Source: an uncultured Alphaproteobacteria bacterium
GTDB lineage: Bacteria; Pseudomonadota; Alphaproteobacteria; UBA7879; VGCX01
Reading direction: 5' to 3'
NCBI GenBank assembly: GCA_913061155.1
Contig: CAJXSI010000009.1
Location: forward strand, 1 to 42,039
DNA length: 42,039 nucleotides
This document shows positions 10,188 to 20,333 of the stretch, one piece after another (positions within the stretch are counted from its first letter, which is position 1; each line of letters opens with the position of its first letter). The translations under genes were made by a program, and so were the position numbers. The notes beneath the pieces were generated by a model that had not been told where the DNA came from, made no database searches, and worked only from the letters and a program-made list of their open reading frames with translations.

Positions 10188-10990
10188 TAAACCTCACTTG
10201 TCATCGTCGATTGGGCTGGCACACAAATATTGCGGTCAGAATTGGCCCGCATAAAGGCAATAACTTCGTCAATAATGGCATTGTCTGTAAACATTTTGGC
10301 CACATCTTCCATACGTTCCGCCAACGTCCCTTCATTGGCAAATAACAAGCGATACGCATTTCTTAAAGCATGAATTTCATTGCGTGAAATATTCCGTCTT
10401 TTAAGCCCAACCAAATTCAAGCCAACTAAATTCCCACGATTTCCCACAACAAATCCGTATGGTATTACATCATTACTAACACCCGACATTCCGCCAATCA
10501 TGGCCCCACGTCCAATGCGGACAAATTGATGAATACCCGATCCGCCCCCCATATTAACATGGTCCCCAATACTGACATGACCACTTAACATACAGTTATT
10601 CGCCATAACAACATGGCTCCCAATTTGGCAATCATGGGCAATGTGCGTTCCGATCATCAGCATGCATCCATCCCCAATTTTTGTGATCATCCCCCCTTTT
10701 TCTGTTCCAGGGTGAACTGTCACATATTCGCGAATCAAGTTATTTTCGCCAATAATAATTTGGGATTTTTCCCCCTTATAACCCCATGACTGTGGATCAC
10801 AGCCAATTGTCGCATGGGGAAATATTTTTGTCCCTTTTCCAATACGTGTATCACCAGCAACATAAACATGGGCAACAAGGTCAACCCCATCTTCTAAAAC
10901 AACATTTGGACCAACCACACAAAAAGGGCCAATTTTGACATCCTTTCCAATTTTTGCCCCGTTATCAATAACTGCGCTTGAATGAATCAT
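10187..10990 (-). CDS. lpxA: Acyl-ACP--UDP-N-acetylglucosamine O-acyltransferase
   Basis: Hexapeptide repeats; GCDPQSWGYKGE, NLIREYVTVHPGTEKGG, GSGIHQFVRIGRGAMIGGMSGVSNDVIPYG. Confidence 0.97.
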   Translation of the reverse strand: MIHSSAVIDNGAKIGKDVKIGPFCVVGPNVVLEDGVDLVAHVYVAGDTRIGKGTKIFPHATIGCDPQSWGYKGEKSQIIIGENNLIREYVTVHPGTEKGGMITKIGDGCMLMIGTHIAHDCQIGSHVVMANNCMLSGHVSIGDHVNMGGGSGIHQFVRIGRGAMIGGMSGVSNDVIPYGFVVGNRGNLVGLNLVGLKRRNISRNEIHALRNAYRLLFANEGTLAERMEDVAKMFTDNAIIDEVIAFMRANSDRNICVPAQSTMTSEV

Positions 10991-11449
10991 TTATTTTGCA
11001 TCCTTATTATCTGCAATCATTGCCGTATAAACAGCTTCGGAAACAAGATGATCGTTAACATATGCTTGACCTTCAAAGGTCCAAATCATACCGCGACTTT
11101 TGATTTTCTTAACTTTCATTCGCAATTGATCGCCTGGGACAACTGGCTTGCGAAATTTGGCTTTATCAATGGACATAAAGAAAACCAATTTATTATTGTC
11201 TTCTTCAACGTCCATAGATTTCATAACAAGAACCCCTGCTGTTTGCGCCAACGCTTCAACAATTAAAACGCCTGGCATCACGGGCTTGTCAGGGAAATGC
11301 CCTTGGAAAAACCATTCATTCATCGTAACATTTTTAATCCCAACAGCACTTTCACCAAGAACAATTTCTTCCACACGATCAACCAATAACATTGGATAAC
11401 GATGCGGAATTAATTTTTGAATTTGTTCAACCGTTAAAATTTCTGACAT
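10991..11449 (-). CDS. fabZ: 3-hydroxyacyl-ACP dehydratase FabZ
   Basis: IQKLIPHRYPMLLVDRVEEI, NEWFFQGHFPDKPVMPGVLIVEALAQTAGVL. Start placed at internal MSEILTVEQ rather than the track's upstream Met, which overlaps lpxD. Confidence 0.95.
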   Translation of the reverse strand: MSEILTVEQIQKLIPHRYPMLLVDRVEEIVLGESAVGIKNVTMNEWFFQGHFPDKPVMPGVLIVEALAQTAGVLVMKSMDVEEDNNKLVFFMSIDKAKFRKPVVPGDQLRMKVKKIKSRGMIWTFEGQAYVNDHLVSEAVYTAMIADNKDAK

Positions 11450-11451
11450 TT

Positions 11452-12471
11452 TTAATCCTTCTTTTTTTGACCAAGCTTTGCCACAGCAACACAGGATCGT
11501 TTCCATTGCAAAAACGGCATTGATGGGACACCCCCAACAATTTCACCCTCTTTAATATCATGCATCACACCACTTTTGGCGGCGACTTGGGCGCCTGTGC
11601 CTATTTTAATGTGACCTGCCAAACCAACTTGTCCGCCAAGGGCACAGTAATCGCCTAACTCTGTACTGCCAGCAATTCCAGCCTGGGAAACGATAATGCA
11701 CCCTTTTCCAGTTTTTGCATTATGGGCAATTTGAACCAAATTATCAATTCGTGTTCCTGCGCCAATCACAGTGTCATCTAAGGCACCACGGTCAATTGTT
11801 GTATTGGCCCCAACATGTACATTGTCTTCAATGATCGCACGGCCAATTTGCGGCACATCAACAGGCCCCGTTTTTTCCATAGCAAACCCAAATCCTGCCC
11901 GACCGATTACAGCCCCTGGATAGACGACAACTTTGTTGCCAATGATGCTTTGCGTGATTGTTACATTGGCATGAATATGGCACCCATTTCCGATTTTAAC
12001 ACCGGGGCCAATAAATGACCCTGGACCAATAATTGTATCGTCTGAAATTTCTGCATTTTCAGATACACTTGCCCCAGCACATATTTTGACATTATTCCCA
12101 ATGATTGCTTTGTCAGAAATCCCTGAACTTACAGGATACCGATCAAAAGCATCTGGATCTGGGTAAAACATGTGGATGACTTGCGCCAATATTTTTTGCG
12201 GGGTCTCTGTTAGGATGATATTTTTTCTATCTTCTGCATGTTTTTTAAATCGATCCCCCACAATAAGAACTTGTGCTTTACAGTTTTGAAGTTCTTTTAT
12301 GTGATTACCACTATTAAGAAAAGAAATGCTTTCCGGTGTGGCACTCAGCAAAGTTGAAATATCTTGAACAACAGGGTCCCCCACAGAATTTAAAACTGGG
12401 ATGCCCAACATTTTGGATATCTCTGATAGTTTATAGGGACCTTTATTACTGTAAAAATTCTTATCAGCCAT
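11452..12471 (-). CDS. lpxD: UDP-3-O-(3-hydroxyacyl)glucosamine N-acyltransferase
   Basis: Hexapeptide repeat protein; GRAGFGFA, GANTTIDRGALDDTVIGAGTRIDNLVQIAHN. Confidence 0.96.
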   Translation of the reverse strand: MADKNFYSNKGPYKLSEISKMLGIPVLNSVGDPVVQDISTLLSATPESISFLNSGNHIKELQNCKAQVLIVGDRFKKHAEDRKNIILTETPQKILAQVIHMFYPDPDAFDRYPVSSGISDKAIIGNNVKICAGASVSENAEISDDTIIGPGSFIGPGVKIGNGCHIHANVTITQSIIGNKVVVYPGAVIGRAGFGFAMEKTGPVDVPQIGRAIIEDNVHVGANTTIDRGALDDTVIGAGTRIDNLVQIAHNAKTGKGCIIVSQAGIAGSTELGDYCALGGQVGLAGHIKIGTGAQVAAKSGVMHDIKEGEIVGGVPSMPFLQWKRSCVAVAKLGQKKKD

Positions 12472-13033
12472 TTATATTCTCTATTTTTAATCTGATGTTT
12501 TTGGTTTTGGCTTCTACTTCTTTTCTAATAAGATTTGTCATATCTAATAAGGAAGAACGATATAATATATCTCGATTATCAATTACTAAATCAATTTTTT
12601 GATCATTTGCTGTTTTTTGAATAACGTCGTCTATAATTTTTTTAATTTTATCAATGGCATCACCATGGGATTTATTAACAGATTTTTGTGCTTTTTCCGC
12701 TTTTTTCTGAATATCAAAAACCTTCTTTTCAAAAGAATCACGTCTTTTATCTAAACTAGATATTTCAGATTTTTCTTTGGTGGATTTATTTGCAAGCATC
12801 AAAAGGTCTTCGTTTTCTTTTCTTAAAGAAGCTTCAATTGTTGCAAATTCTTGATGATATTTTTTCAGCATCAACTCAAGATCTTGTTTCAGGTTTTCAA
12901 TGGCACTAAGGCTTGTCCATAGTTTTTTAAAATCAACAACAGCTATCTTACTGGGTGAATCAGAAAAAGCAGATTTGCTGCCCATCGTTGATAAAAAGAT
13001 AATACATAGAAAAGTCTTTATTGTCTTATGCAT
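12464..13033 (-). CDS. OmpH/Skp-family periplasmic chaperone
   Basis: Signal peptide plus coiled-coil (KIAVVDFKKLWTSL...IDLVIDNRDILYRSSLLDMTNLI); located between bamA and lpxD. Confidence 0.85.
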   Translation of the reverse strand: MHKTIKTFLCIIFLSTMGSKSAFSDSPSKIAVVDFKKLWTSLSAIENLKQDLELMLKKYHQEFATIEASLRKENEDLLMLANKSTKEKSEISSLDKRRDSFEKKVFDIQKKAEKAQKSVNKSHGDAIDKIKKIIDDVIQKTANDQKIDLVIDNRDILYRSSLLDMTNLIRKEVEAKTKNIRLKIENING

Positions 13034-13036
13034 TAT

Positions 13037-15298
13037 TTAAAAACGTCCTGTCCCAAAATTCAATAGAATTTTTTGCTCCTTGTCCCCTGTTTGTGTCACA
13101 ACTGGGAAACCGAAATCCAAACGGATCAACCCCATCGGTGTTGACCAACCCAAACCAAATCCTGGGGCAACACGCAAACCTTTGTTGTTGTAATAACCGT
13201 CATCTTTCAACTTTGAATCCCAAGTTGTTCCCGCATCAACGAAAACGGATCCACGTAAGCCTACTTCGTTAGGCAATCCTAGGGGGAAGGTAACTTCGCC
13301 TGAAACTGTGAAACTTCTGTCCCCCCCAATGGCATCTTCTGTTCCTGTTTTTTGTCTGGGGCTAATACCTGAATATTCATACCCACGCAAGCCACTTCCG
13401 CCAAGTGTAAACTTGTCAATAATACGAAGTTTATGGTCGCTAAAGGCGCTAATGATGCTAAATTCCGTATCCAAACTTGCTGTCACATCATCGATTGGGG
13501 TGTAATATACTGCCCCAGAAATACTGTGACTTTGGTATTTAACATCACCACCCACACCTGCAAAGTGGTTATTTAAAGATAAAACATAGCCCTCTGTTGG
13601 GGAGTATTTAAGATCTCGTCGGTCATAAACCAAACCATGGGAAATAATGGACGAAACACTGGTTCCCGCTTGTTCCCGAACAACCGGAGAAGCATTTGCT
13701 TTAACGCCTGCAATTTTATCCTGCGTCAAGGAATATGTCCATCTTTGGCCCCAATGCTCTGCCAGGGCGTACGCCATCCAGACACGGCCCCCCATGCTTT
13801 CATGTTTATAAGAACTTTCTGATTCTTGGTCACGAAATCCACGGGAAATACCGGCCCCAACTTCCAAATCTTTATTCAAGAAATAGGGGTCAGCTAATGA
13901 AATATTAAAGTTTTTACTTTTCTTTGCAATTTGTGCGCCCAAACCTAAAGCATAAGCCCGGCCAAACAAGTTACGCTCTTTTAATGAAATACTGCCCAAT
14001 GGACCGTCCAAAGATGAATACCCAACACTGAAGTTTATTTCCCCTGTTGATTGTTCTTTCACCTCTGTCAAGACGTCAACTTTATCAGGGGCGCCGTCAA
14101 CAGCTTCTTGTTTGATATCAACTGTTTTGAAAAAGCCTAAGTTTTGAATACGTCGATCTGATGCTTTTAATTTTGTTGAACTGAAAGCATCTCCTTCTGC
14201 AACCCTAAATTGGCGACGAATAACCGTATCAACCGTACGTGTATTACCATTAATTTTAATATGATTAATGTATACTTTGGGACCTTCTTCAATATTATAC
14301 TTAATCCCAATCGTTTGATTGCCTTCCGTCCTTACAGGAATTGGGCGCACATTAACAAATGCATAGCCATAATCCCCAGCTATGTCAGCGATTTTTTCTG
14401 TATCCCTTTCCACGGAATTTGCAGAATACCAATCCCCTTCTTTTGAAGCTAAAGAAGCCTTGAAATCAATGTTTTTTAATTTTTCGAAATCAGTTTCGAT
14501 CGTTACATTACCAAACTTATACCGTTTTCCTTCTTCAACTGTGAACGTTATGATAAAGGCATCTTGGGTTGGAACAAGTTCTGCCACAGCAGAGATAACT
14601 CTGAAGTCTGCGTACCCTTTTCCAAGGTAGAATTTACGCAAGTTATCACGATCAACTTCCAAACGGTCGGGATCATAAACATCGTTAGAAGAAAAGAATT
14701 TCCACCAAGCAGATTCGGCCGTCAAAAGAATGCTTTTTAATTTATCATCCGCAAACTTTTTATTCCCCACAAAGTTAATTTTTCTTATTTCTGCGGCTGG
14801 CCCTTCTGAAATATCAAAAATGACATCCGCACGGTTCTGGGATTTACGAATAATTTCAGGTTTTACTTTTGCCCCAAAGTGACCTTTTGCCCGGTATATT
14901 GCCAAAATACGTTGGACTTCTTTTTGAACCTTGTCACGGGTTAAGATCATACGCGGGCTTAATTTAACTTCAGATTCAAGAACCTTGTCACTGACAGCAT
15001 CATTCCCTTCGAATACCACACGATTAATTGACGGGTTTTCAACAACACTTACAAGCAAAACGTCATCAACTTGTTTAATATTCACGTCTGCAAAGTAATT
15101 TGAATCAAAAAGAGTCCGAAGGTTTTCATTGATTTGACTTTGTGGAACGACCTTTCCTTTTTCAATATCTAAATAGTTTAAAACAGTTTCTGTTTCAATA
15201 CGTTCATTACCCTCGATAATAATTTCTTTAATCGGCGCAATGGCCTGCGCTGAAATTGAAAATAAAATCGCAACAACAAAAGTTAATAGAATTTTCAA
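13037..15298 (-). CDS. bamA: Outer membrane protein assembly factor BamA (likely TTG start)
   Basis: POTRA repeats and C-terminal barrel (GEVTFPLGLP, ...VAPGFGLGWSTPMGLIRLDFGFPV, terminal FGTGRF). The track start at 15337 precedes the signal peptide; a TTG preceded by AAGGGGGATACC gives LKILLTFVVAILFSISAQA. Confidence 0.93.
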   Translation of the reverse strand: MKILLTFVVAILFSISAQAIAPIKEIIIEGNERIETETVLNYLDIEKGKVVPQSQINENLRTLFDSNYFADVNIKQVDDVLLVSVVENPSINRVVFEGNDAVSDKVLESEVKLSPRMILTRDKVQKEVQRILAIYRAKGHFGAKVKPEIIRKSQNRADVIFDISEGPAAEIRKINFVGNKKFADDKLKSILLTAESAWWKFFSSNDVYDPDRLEVDRDNLRKFYLGKGYADFRVISAVAELVPTQDAFIITFTVEEGKRYKFGNVTIETDFEKLKNIDFKASLASKEGDWYSANSVERDTEKIADIAGDYGYAFVNVRPIPVRTEGNQTIGIKYNIEEGPKVYINHIKINGNTRTVDTVIRRQFRVAEGDAFSSTKLKASDRRIQNLGFFKTVDIKQEAVDGAPDKVDVLTEVKEQSTGEINFSVGYSSLDGPLGSISLKERNLFGRAYALGLGAQIAKKSKNFNISLADPYFLNKDLEVGAGISRGFRDQESESSYKHESMGGRVWMAYALAEHWGQRWTYSLTQDKIAGVKANASPVVREQAGTSVSSIISHGLVYDRRDLKYSPTEGYVLSLNNHFAGVGGDVKYQSHSISGAVYYTPIDDVTASLDTEFSIISAFSDHKLRIIDKFTLGGSGLRGYEYSGISPRQKTGTEDAIGGDRSFTVSGEVTFPLGLPNEVGLRGSVFVDAGTTWDSKLKDDGYYNNKGLRVAPGFGLGWSTPMGLIRLDFGFPVVTQTGDKEQKILLNFGTGRF

Positions 15299-15312
15299 GG
15301 TATCCCCCTTAA

Positions 15313-16431
15313 TTATGAAAAAATTGATAAGATCCACTCTATGGCTTTGTATCGCCGAATATCGTTCCAGTTACCATAAACCATTAGGCATAATACAATT
15401 GCCAACCCAATTTTAAAAGCAATATCTTGGACCTTTTCACTTAAAGGCTTTCCGCGAATGGCTTCGATTGTATACAAAAGAATATGCCCCCCATCCAACA
15501 TAGGCACAGGGACAAGGTTAATAAGACCAAGATTCAAAGAAAGTAATGCCATAAATCCCATCAAAGTAAACACACCACCAAGCCAAGAATCGTGGGACAT
15601 TTTTGCAATCATGCCCATACCACCAAGTTTGGACGCATCTTCCCCGCCTGTCACCAAACGACCCAGCATTTTAAAAAATTCACCGCTTAATTCATACGTT
15701 GTTTTAACTGACGCTGTCATGCCTGATAAAATTGTGTGCGGAATATTTTGGGGCGTAACACCCATTATCCCTATGGCAGTAATGCCGTCAATTACTTTCT
15801 TTTCCGGTGTAATTAAAATGGTTTGAACACTTTCCCCCCGGGCAACTTTCAAAGAAAGTTCTTTTTCAGCATTGGCATTAATAATATTTTTGGCCACCAT
15901 AAAACTTGGTGTTTTCGTCCCATCAATTTCAAGAATTTTATCGCCAGATTGAAGGCCAGCCATTGCTGCTGGTGATTCTTTCATAACTTGACCAATAACT
16001 GGTTGCCTTGATGTCTCGCCTACAAAAATATAAGCCCCCCAAAGCAAAAGAATTGTAACAATTATATTGGCAAAGGGCCCGGCTACAACCACAATCATGC
16101 GTTGCCAAATCGGCTTGCCATCAAGCGTTTTTTCTTTGTCAGCTTTTGACATAGACGATAACTTTTCTTGGTCAGGCGCACTGGCTGCATTTTCATCGCC
16201 AAACATTTTCACATACCCCCCCAAAGGGATAAGGCTGAATTTCCAACGCGTTCCAGCTTTATCGTTCCATCCAAATAATTCTGGGCCAAACCCAATGGAA
16301 AACGTTTCAATCTTCACCCCGAAATAGCGCGCAAACGAATAATGACCAAGCTCATGCAGAAACACAAGAACGGTAAGGACAATTAAAAAGGGGGCGATCC
16401 ACCCTAAGCTATCAATAAATGTTTGAATCAT
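15313..16431 (-). CDS. rseP: RIP metalloprotease RseP (site-2 protease)
   Basis: VFLHELGHYSFARYFGVKIETFSIGFGPE (HExxH), PDZ segment, NLVPVPMLDGGHI. Confidence 0.95.
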   Translation of the reverse strand: MIQTFIDSLGWIAPFLIVLTVLVFLHELGHYSFARYFGVKIETFSIGFGPELFGWNDKAGTRWKFSLIPLGGYVKMFGDENAASAPDQEKLSSMSKADKEKTLDGKPIWQRMIVVVAGPFANIIVTILLLWGAYIFVGETSRQPVIGQVMKESPAAMAGLQSGDKILEIDGTKTPSFMVAKNIINANAEKELSLKVARGESVQTILITPEKKVIDGITAIGIMGVTPQNIPHTILSGMTASVKTTYELSGEFFKMLGRLVTGGEDASKLGGMGMIAKMSHDSWLGGVFTLMGFMALLSLNLGLINLVPVPMLDGGHILLYTIEAIRGKPLSEKVQDIAFKIGLAIVLCLMVYGNWNDIRRYKAIEWILSIFS

Positions 16432-16457
16432 AATTCTGTTCCTCTATTCATTGGATA

Positions 16458-17327
16458 CTAAAGTTGATCTGTCTGCTTGGCAAGTTTTTTCCAATGTTTA
16501 TAGCTATCTGGGAAATCATTAAACATTGAAGACGCACTAAAAGACATCCAGGCAACCAATGGTAAGACAACAAGCAACCCGTCCAAACGGTCCAATACCC
16601 CGCCATGTCCTGGTATTAAGTTACTTGTATCTTTTACCTTGTGTTTTCTTTTTACGAAAGATTCGAACAAATCCCCAAAGACAGAAACCAAAGAAAGAAT
16701 AATGGTCGCAATATAAAAATATGATTTTGGCATTGAATTTGTCAAAATATAATGGACCAAAGTCCCGAAAGTAATAGAAAAAATAATCCCACCTAAAAAG
16801 CCCGACCAGGTTTTCTTAGGGCTTATTTCTGGCATTAATTTAGGCCCTTTAAATAAGTTCCCAAAGATATACCCCCCAATATCACTGCTGGCCACAACAA
16901 CAATTGTCCAGATTAAAATACTTAGGGCATTATCCACTTTATATAACATGGCATGCAATGAAACCATAGGCAGGCCAATATAAATTAAGGCAATGCCACC
17001 CCATAAAAATCGCCGATGCCACGCAAGCCAACTTAGTAAAATCCCCCCACTTGCAAAAAACAAGACCATCCCTAATCCCATTTTATAGCGGCCAATGGAG
17101 GCAAGATAGATCGCCGTCCACATAAAAGGAACCAAGATATATAAAATCTTTTGCCGTCTGATCTTACACATTTTCACCCATTCATAAGACATCGCCGCCA
17201 CTAAAACAGCAGAAAATATTTTCAAAGCCCAACCATTTAGCCAAAAAACCAGGGCTATTACCGCGATAATCAAGACACTTGAAAGTGTGCGTTTTTTTAA
17301 AGTATTTATAAAATCAGTATTTTTCAT
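16458..17327 (-). CDS. cdsA: Phosphatidate cytidylyltransferase
   Basis: SPKKTWSGFLGGI and VKDTSNLIPGHGGVLDRLDGLL signature. Confidence 0.95.
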   Translation of the reverse strand: MKNTDFINTLKKRTLSSVLIIAVIALVFWLNGWALKIFSAVLVAAMSYEWVKMCKIRRQKILYILVPFMWTAIYLASIGRYKMGLGMVLFFASGGILLSWLAWHRRFLWGGIALIYIGLPMVSLHAMLYKVDNALSILIWTIVVVASSDIGGYIFGNLFKGPKLMPEISPKKTWSGFLGGIIFSITFGTLVHYILTNSMPKSYFYIATIILSLVSVFGDLFESFVKRKHKVKDTSNLIPGHGGVLDRLDGLLVVLPLVAWMSFSASSMFNDFPDSYKHWKKLAKQTDQL

Positions 17328-17329
17328 AT

Positions 17330-18058
17330 TTATTCTCTAAGTCCAAATCTTCTTTTTCTTCCATAAAAGGTTTCGATTGCTTTTTGATATTCGGTTTCAT
17401 TAAAGTCTGGCCAAAGAACAGGGGTGAAATAAAATTCTGTATACGCACATTGCCAAAGCAAGAAATTGCTTATACGTTGTTCCCCGCTGGTCCGGATTAA
17501 TAAATCTGGGTCTGGAATATCTTTCGTTTCTAAAAAATCTGAAAAAATATCTTGGGTGATGTCTTTTGCCTGCAAATGCCCTTTTGAAACTTGTTCTGAC
17601 ACTTTTTTGACTGCAGTCAAAATTTCTTGATGTGCTCCATAGGATATGGCCATAATAACTGTCAGTGCATCATTATTTTCTGATTTTTTTTCCACCTTTT
17701 GAATCAGGTCTTGTAAATCTTTTGGCAACAGAGACCGATCACCAATAATTTTTAATTTAATATTTTTCTTATAAAGCTTTTTGACCTCGTTCTTTAACAT
17801 ATGGCGCATCAACCCCATAAGACTTTCAACTTCATCTTTTGGACGCAGCCAATTTTCCGAAGAAAAAGCATAAACTGTTAAAAACTTAATTTTTTGACGA
17901 ACTGATTCTTCAACAATTTTTTGCAACGTCTTGGCCCCTTCTTGGTGGCCAAAAATTGTTTTCTTATTTTGCTGTTTCGCCCAACGCCCATTGCCATCCA
18001 TAATAATGGCGACATGCGTTAACGAATTTATTTCTGGGGAATCTTCCGTCACAAACAA
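17330..18058 (-). CDS. uppS: Isoprenyl transferase (di-trans,poly-cis-undecaprenyl diphosphate synthase)
   Basis: HVAIIMDGNGRWAKQQNK, YAFSSENWLRP, DLLIRTSGEQRISNFLLWQCAYTEFYF. Confidence 0.97.
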   Translation of the reverse strand: MFVTEDSPEINSLTHVAIIMDGNGRWAKQQNKKTIFGHQEGAKTLQKIVEESVRQKIKFLTVYAFSSENWLRPKDEVESLMGLMRHMLKNEVKKLYKKNIKLKIIGDRSLLPKDLQDLIQKVEKKSENNDALTVIMAISYGAHQEILTAVKKVSEQVSKGHLQAKDITQDIFSDFLETKDIPDPDLLIRTSGEQRISNFLLWQCAYTEFYFTPVLWPDFNETEYQKAIETFYGRKRRFGLRE

Positions 18059-18060
18059 GC

Positions 18061-18621
18061 CTATATCTGCATAATGTCTTTTTCTTTTTGAAGAAACAAT
18101 TCATCCGATTTTTTTGTAAAAGAATCTGTTAATTTTTGAATTTCGTCTGCCCCACGATGGTAGTCATCTTCAGATATATCACTATCTTTTTCCATTTTCT
18201 TCAACGTATCCATCCCATCACGGCGGATATTTCGCATGCTAACTTTTGTTGCCTCTGCATACTTTGCAGCCATTTTTGCCAGTTCGCGGCGACGTTCTTC
18301 TGTTAAATCAGGCATTGGCAAACGAATGGTTTGACCTTCTGTAATTGGGTTAATCCCCAATTGGGAATCAATAATGGCCCGTTCAACATCTTTAACCATG
18401 CTCCTATCCCAAACTTGAAGGGATAACATTCTTGCCTCAGGAACACTGACTGTCGCCACTTGGCTGATTGGCATTTTACTTCCATAGGCCGTGACAACAA
18501 TATGGTCCAACATCGTAGAACTGGCCCGTCCCGTACGAATACTTGCAAAATCTTTCTTCAAAGATTCAAGTGCTTTTGACATTTTTGATTCAATATTTTG
18601 TTGCAAGTCTTTCATGTGCAA
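18061..18621 (-). CDS. frr: Ribosome recycling factor
   Basis: LKKDFASIRTGRASSTMLDHI, LPMPDLTEERRRELAKMA. Confidence 0.97.
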   Translation of the reverse strand: MHMKDLQQNIESKMSKALESLKKDFASIRTGRASSTMLDHIVVTAYGSKMPISQVATVSVPEARMLSLQVWDRSMVKDVERAIIDSQLGINPITEGQTIRLPMPDLTEERRRELAKMAAKYAEATKVSMRNIRRDGMDTLKKMEKDSDISEDDYHRGADEIQKLTDSFTKKSDELFLQKEKDIMQI

Positions 18622-18626
18622 ATCCT

Positions 18627-19370
18627 TTATTCATTAATAATGATTGTGTATTTTCCCTGTTGATTAACAGCTTTTTCTATATTGCCATTTTCCATTAAGG
18701 AAAAAACAATAACAGGAATTTTATTATCTTTGGCAATGGAAACGGCCGCTGCATCCATAACGTTCAGACCGTCAACCAGAACTTTATCATAGGTTAAACG
18801 ATCGTACCTTTTTGCCTTAGGGTTTTTAATAGGATCATCATCATAAACCCCATCAACTTTTGTTGCCTTAAGTATGGCATCGCATTGCATTTCTGCCCCG
18901 CGCAAAGCGGCTGCAGTATCAGTTGTGAAAAATGGATTACCACTGCCTGCTGCAAAAATAACGATTTTTTTATCTTTTAAATTTTTAAGACATTCCCGAC
19001 GATTGTAATTACGACAAACGCTGGGCATTGAAAGGCCAGAAACAACCGGGGCCTCAACCCCCAAATTTTCCAAAGTACATTGTAAAACCAAGGCGTTCAT
19101 AATCGTTGCCAACATCCCAACATAATCGCCCGTAGCACGGTCCAAACCGTTGGCTTGGGCGGCAGCCCCCCGAAAAATGTTTCCCCCGCCAATAACAACA
19201 CAAACTTCAGTGCCTTTATCCAGGACAGATTTTAACTCTTCCGCAAAACGATTGACAGTAACTGGGTCAATTCCATAACCTCTCGAACCAAGAAGAGCCT
19301 CGCCAGAAATCTTGACGAGAACTCTTTTAAACTTAGGAAACGCAACCTTTAAAGGCTTTGTTGATTCCAT
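18627..19370 (-). CDS. pyrH: Uridylate kinase
   Basis: RVLVKISGEALLG, VVIGGGNIFRG, DRATGDYVGMLATIMNALVLQ, KATKVDGVYDDDP. Confidence 0.97.
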   Translation of the reverse strand: MESTKPLKVAFPKFKRVLVKISGEALLGSRGYGIDPVTVNRFAEELKSVLDKGTEVCVVIGGGNIFRGAAAQANGLDRATGDYVGMLATIMNALVLQCTLENLGVEAPVVSGLSMPSVCRNYNRRECLKNLKDKKIVIFAAGSGNPFFTTDTAAALRGAEMQCDAILKATKVDGVYDDDPIKNPKAKRYDRLTYDKVLVDGLNVMDAAAVSIAKDNKIPVIVFSLMENGNIEKAVNQQGKYTIIINE

Positions 19371-19376
19371 ATTTTA

Positions 19377-20303
19377 TTACCTTGCGAGGTTTGCGACCTC
19401 ATTCGCGAAGTCATCTTCTTTCTTTTCAACGCCTTCCCCAAGTCCGTATCGAACGAAGCTTGAAATTTTCACAGGCGCGCCGACTTCTTTTTCTGCGTTC
19501 TTAAGAACGTCTTTAATTCTCGTTTCGCCGTCTATAACAAAAGTTTGTTCAACAAGCACTGATTCTTCGTAGAATTTACGTAAACGTCCTTCTACCATCT
19601 TTTCTATCACATTTTCTGGTTTACCTGAAGCTTTTGCTTGTTCTGAAAGAACAACACGTTCCCTTTCAAGTAATTTAGGATCTAAATCGTCTGTTGTAAC
19701 GGATTGAGGATTAGCCGCTGCAATATGCATGGCAATCTGTCGCCCAAGGGATTCCAACTTTGTCTTATCGCCTTCGGATTCCAAAACAACCAAAACACCT
19801 AACTTCCCAGTTTTTGCCGTTGCTGCGTTGTGAATATAGCTTGCAACCACACCAGACTTTGCGGTTAAACGTGTCATACGACGCAAGGCCATATTTTCAC
19901 CAATCAAAGCAATTAAGTTTGCCAATTCTTCCCCAACAGTACGCCCCGTACCTTGACCATACTGATCTTCAACAAGACTGCTTAAGCCGGCTTCATGATT
20001 TTTTGCAATAGTCCCAACGTTTTCTACGTACGCTTGGAATTTATCATTACGGGCAACAAAGTCTGTTTCAGAGTTAACTTCGACCATGACACCAACGTCA
20101 CCATCTGTTATCACACTAATTAAACCTTCAGCCGCAACACGGCCTGCTTTTTTCGCCGCAGCAGAAAGCCCTTTTTTACGCAACCAGTCAACAGCTGCTT
20201 CCATATCACCTTTGCATTCAACCAAAGCTTCTTTACATTTCATCATGCCTGCACCTGTTTTTGTGCGCAATTCTTGTATTAAAGCTGTTGTGATTTGTGT
20301 CAT
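19377..20303 (-). CDS. tsf: Elongation factor Ts
   Basis: LRTKTGAGMMKCKEALVECKGDMEAAVDWLRKKG, VEVNSETDFVARN. Confidence 0.98.
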   Translation of the reverse strand: MTQITTALIQELRTKTGAGMMKCKEALVECKGDMEAAVDWLRKKGLSAAAKKAGRVAAEGLISVITDGDVGVMVEVNSETDFVARNDKFQAYVENVGTIAKNHEAGLSSLVEDQYGQGTGRTVGEELANLIALIGENMALRRMTRLTAKSGVVASYIHNAATAKTGKLGVLVVLESEGDKTKLESLGRQIAMHIAAANPQSVTTDDLDPKLLERERVVLSEQAKASGKPENVIEKMVEGRLRKFYEESVLVEQTFVIDGETRIKDVLKNAEKEVGAPVKISSFVRYGLGEGVEKKEDDFANEVANLAR

Positions 20304-20333
20304 TTTAATATTCCTAAATCTATCGTTTAAACT

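Noticed and set aside
10991-11506. N-terminal extension METILCCCGKAWSKKEGLK on FabZ
   Set aside because: The extension overlaps lpxD coding sequence and is not FabZ-like; the MSEILTVEQ start fits the family.
15458-15826. 122-aa plus-strand ORF
   Set aside because: It is antisense to rseP with no supporting features.
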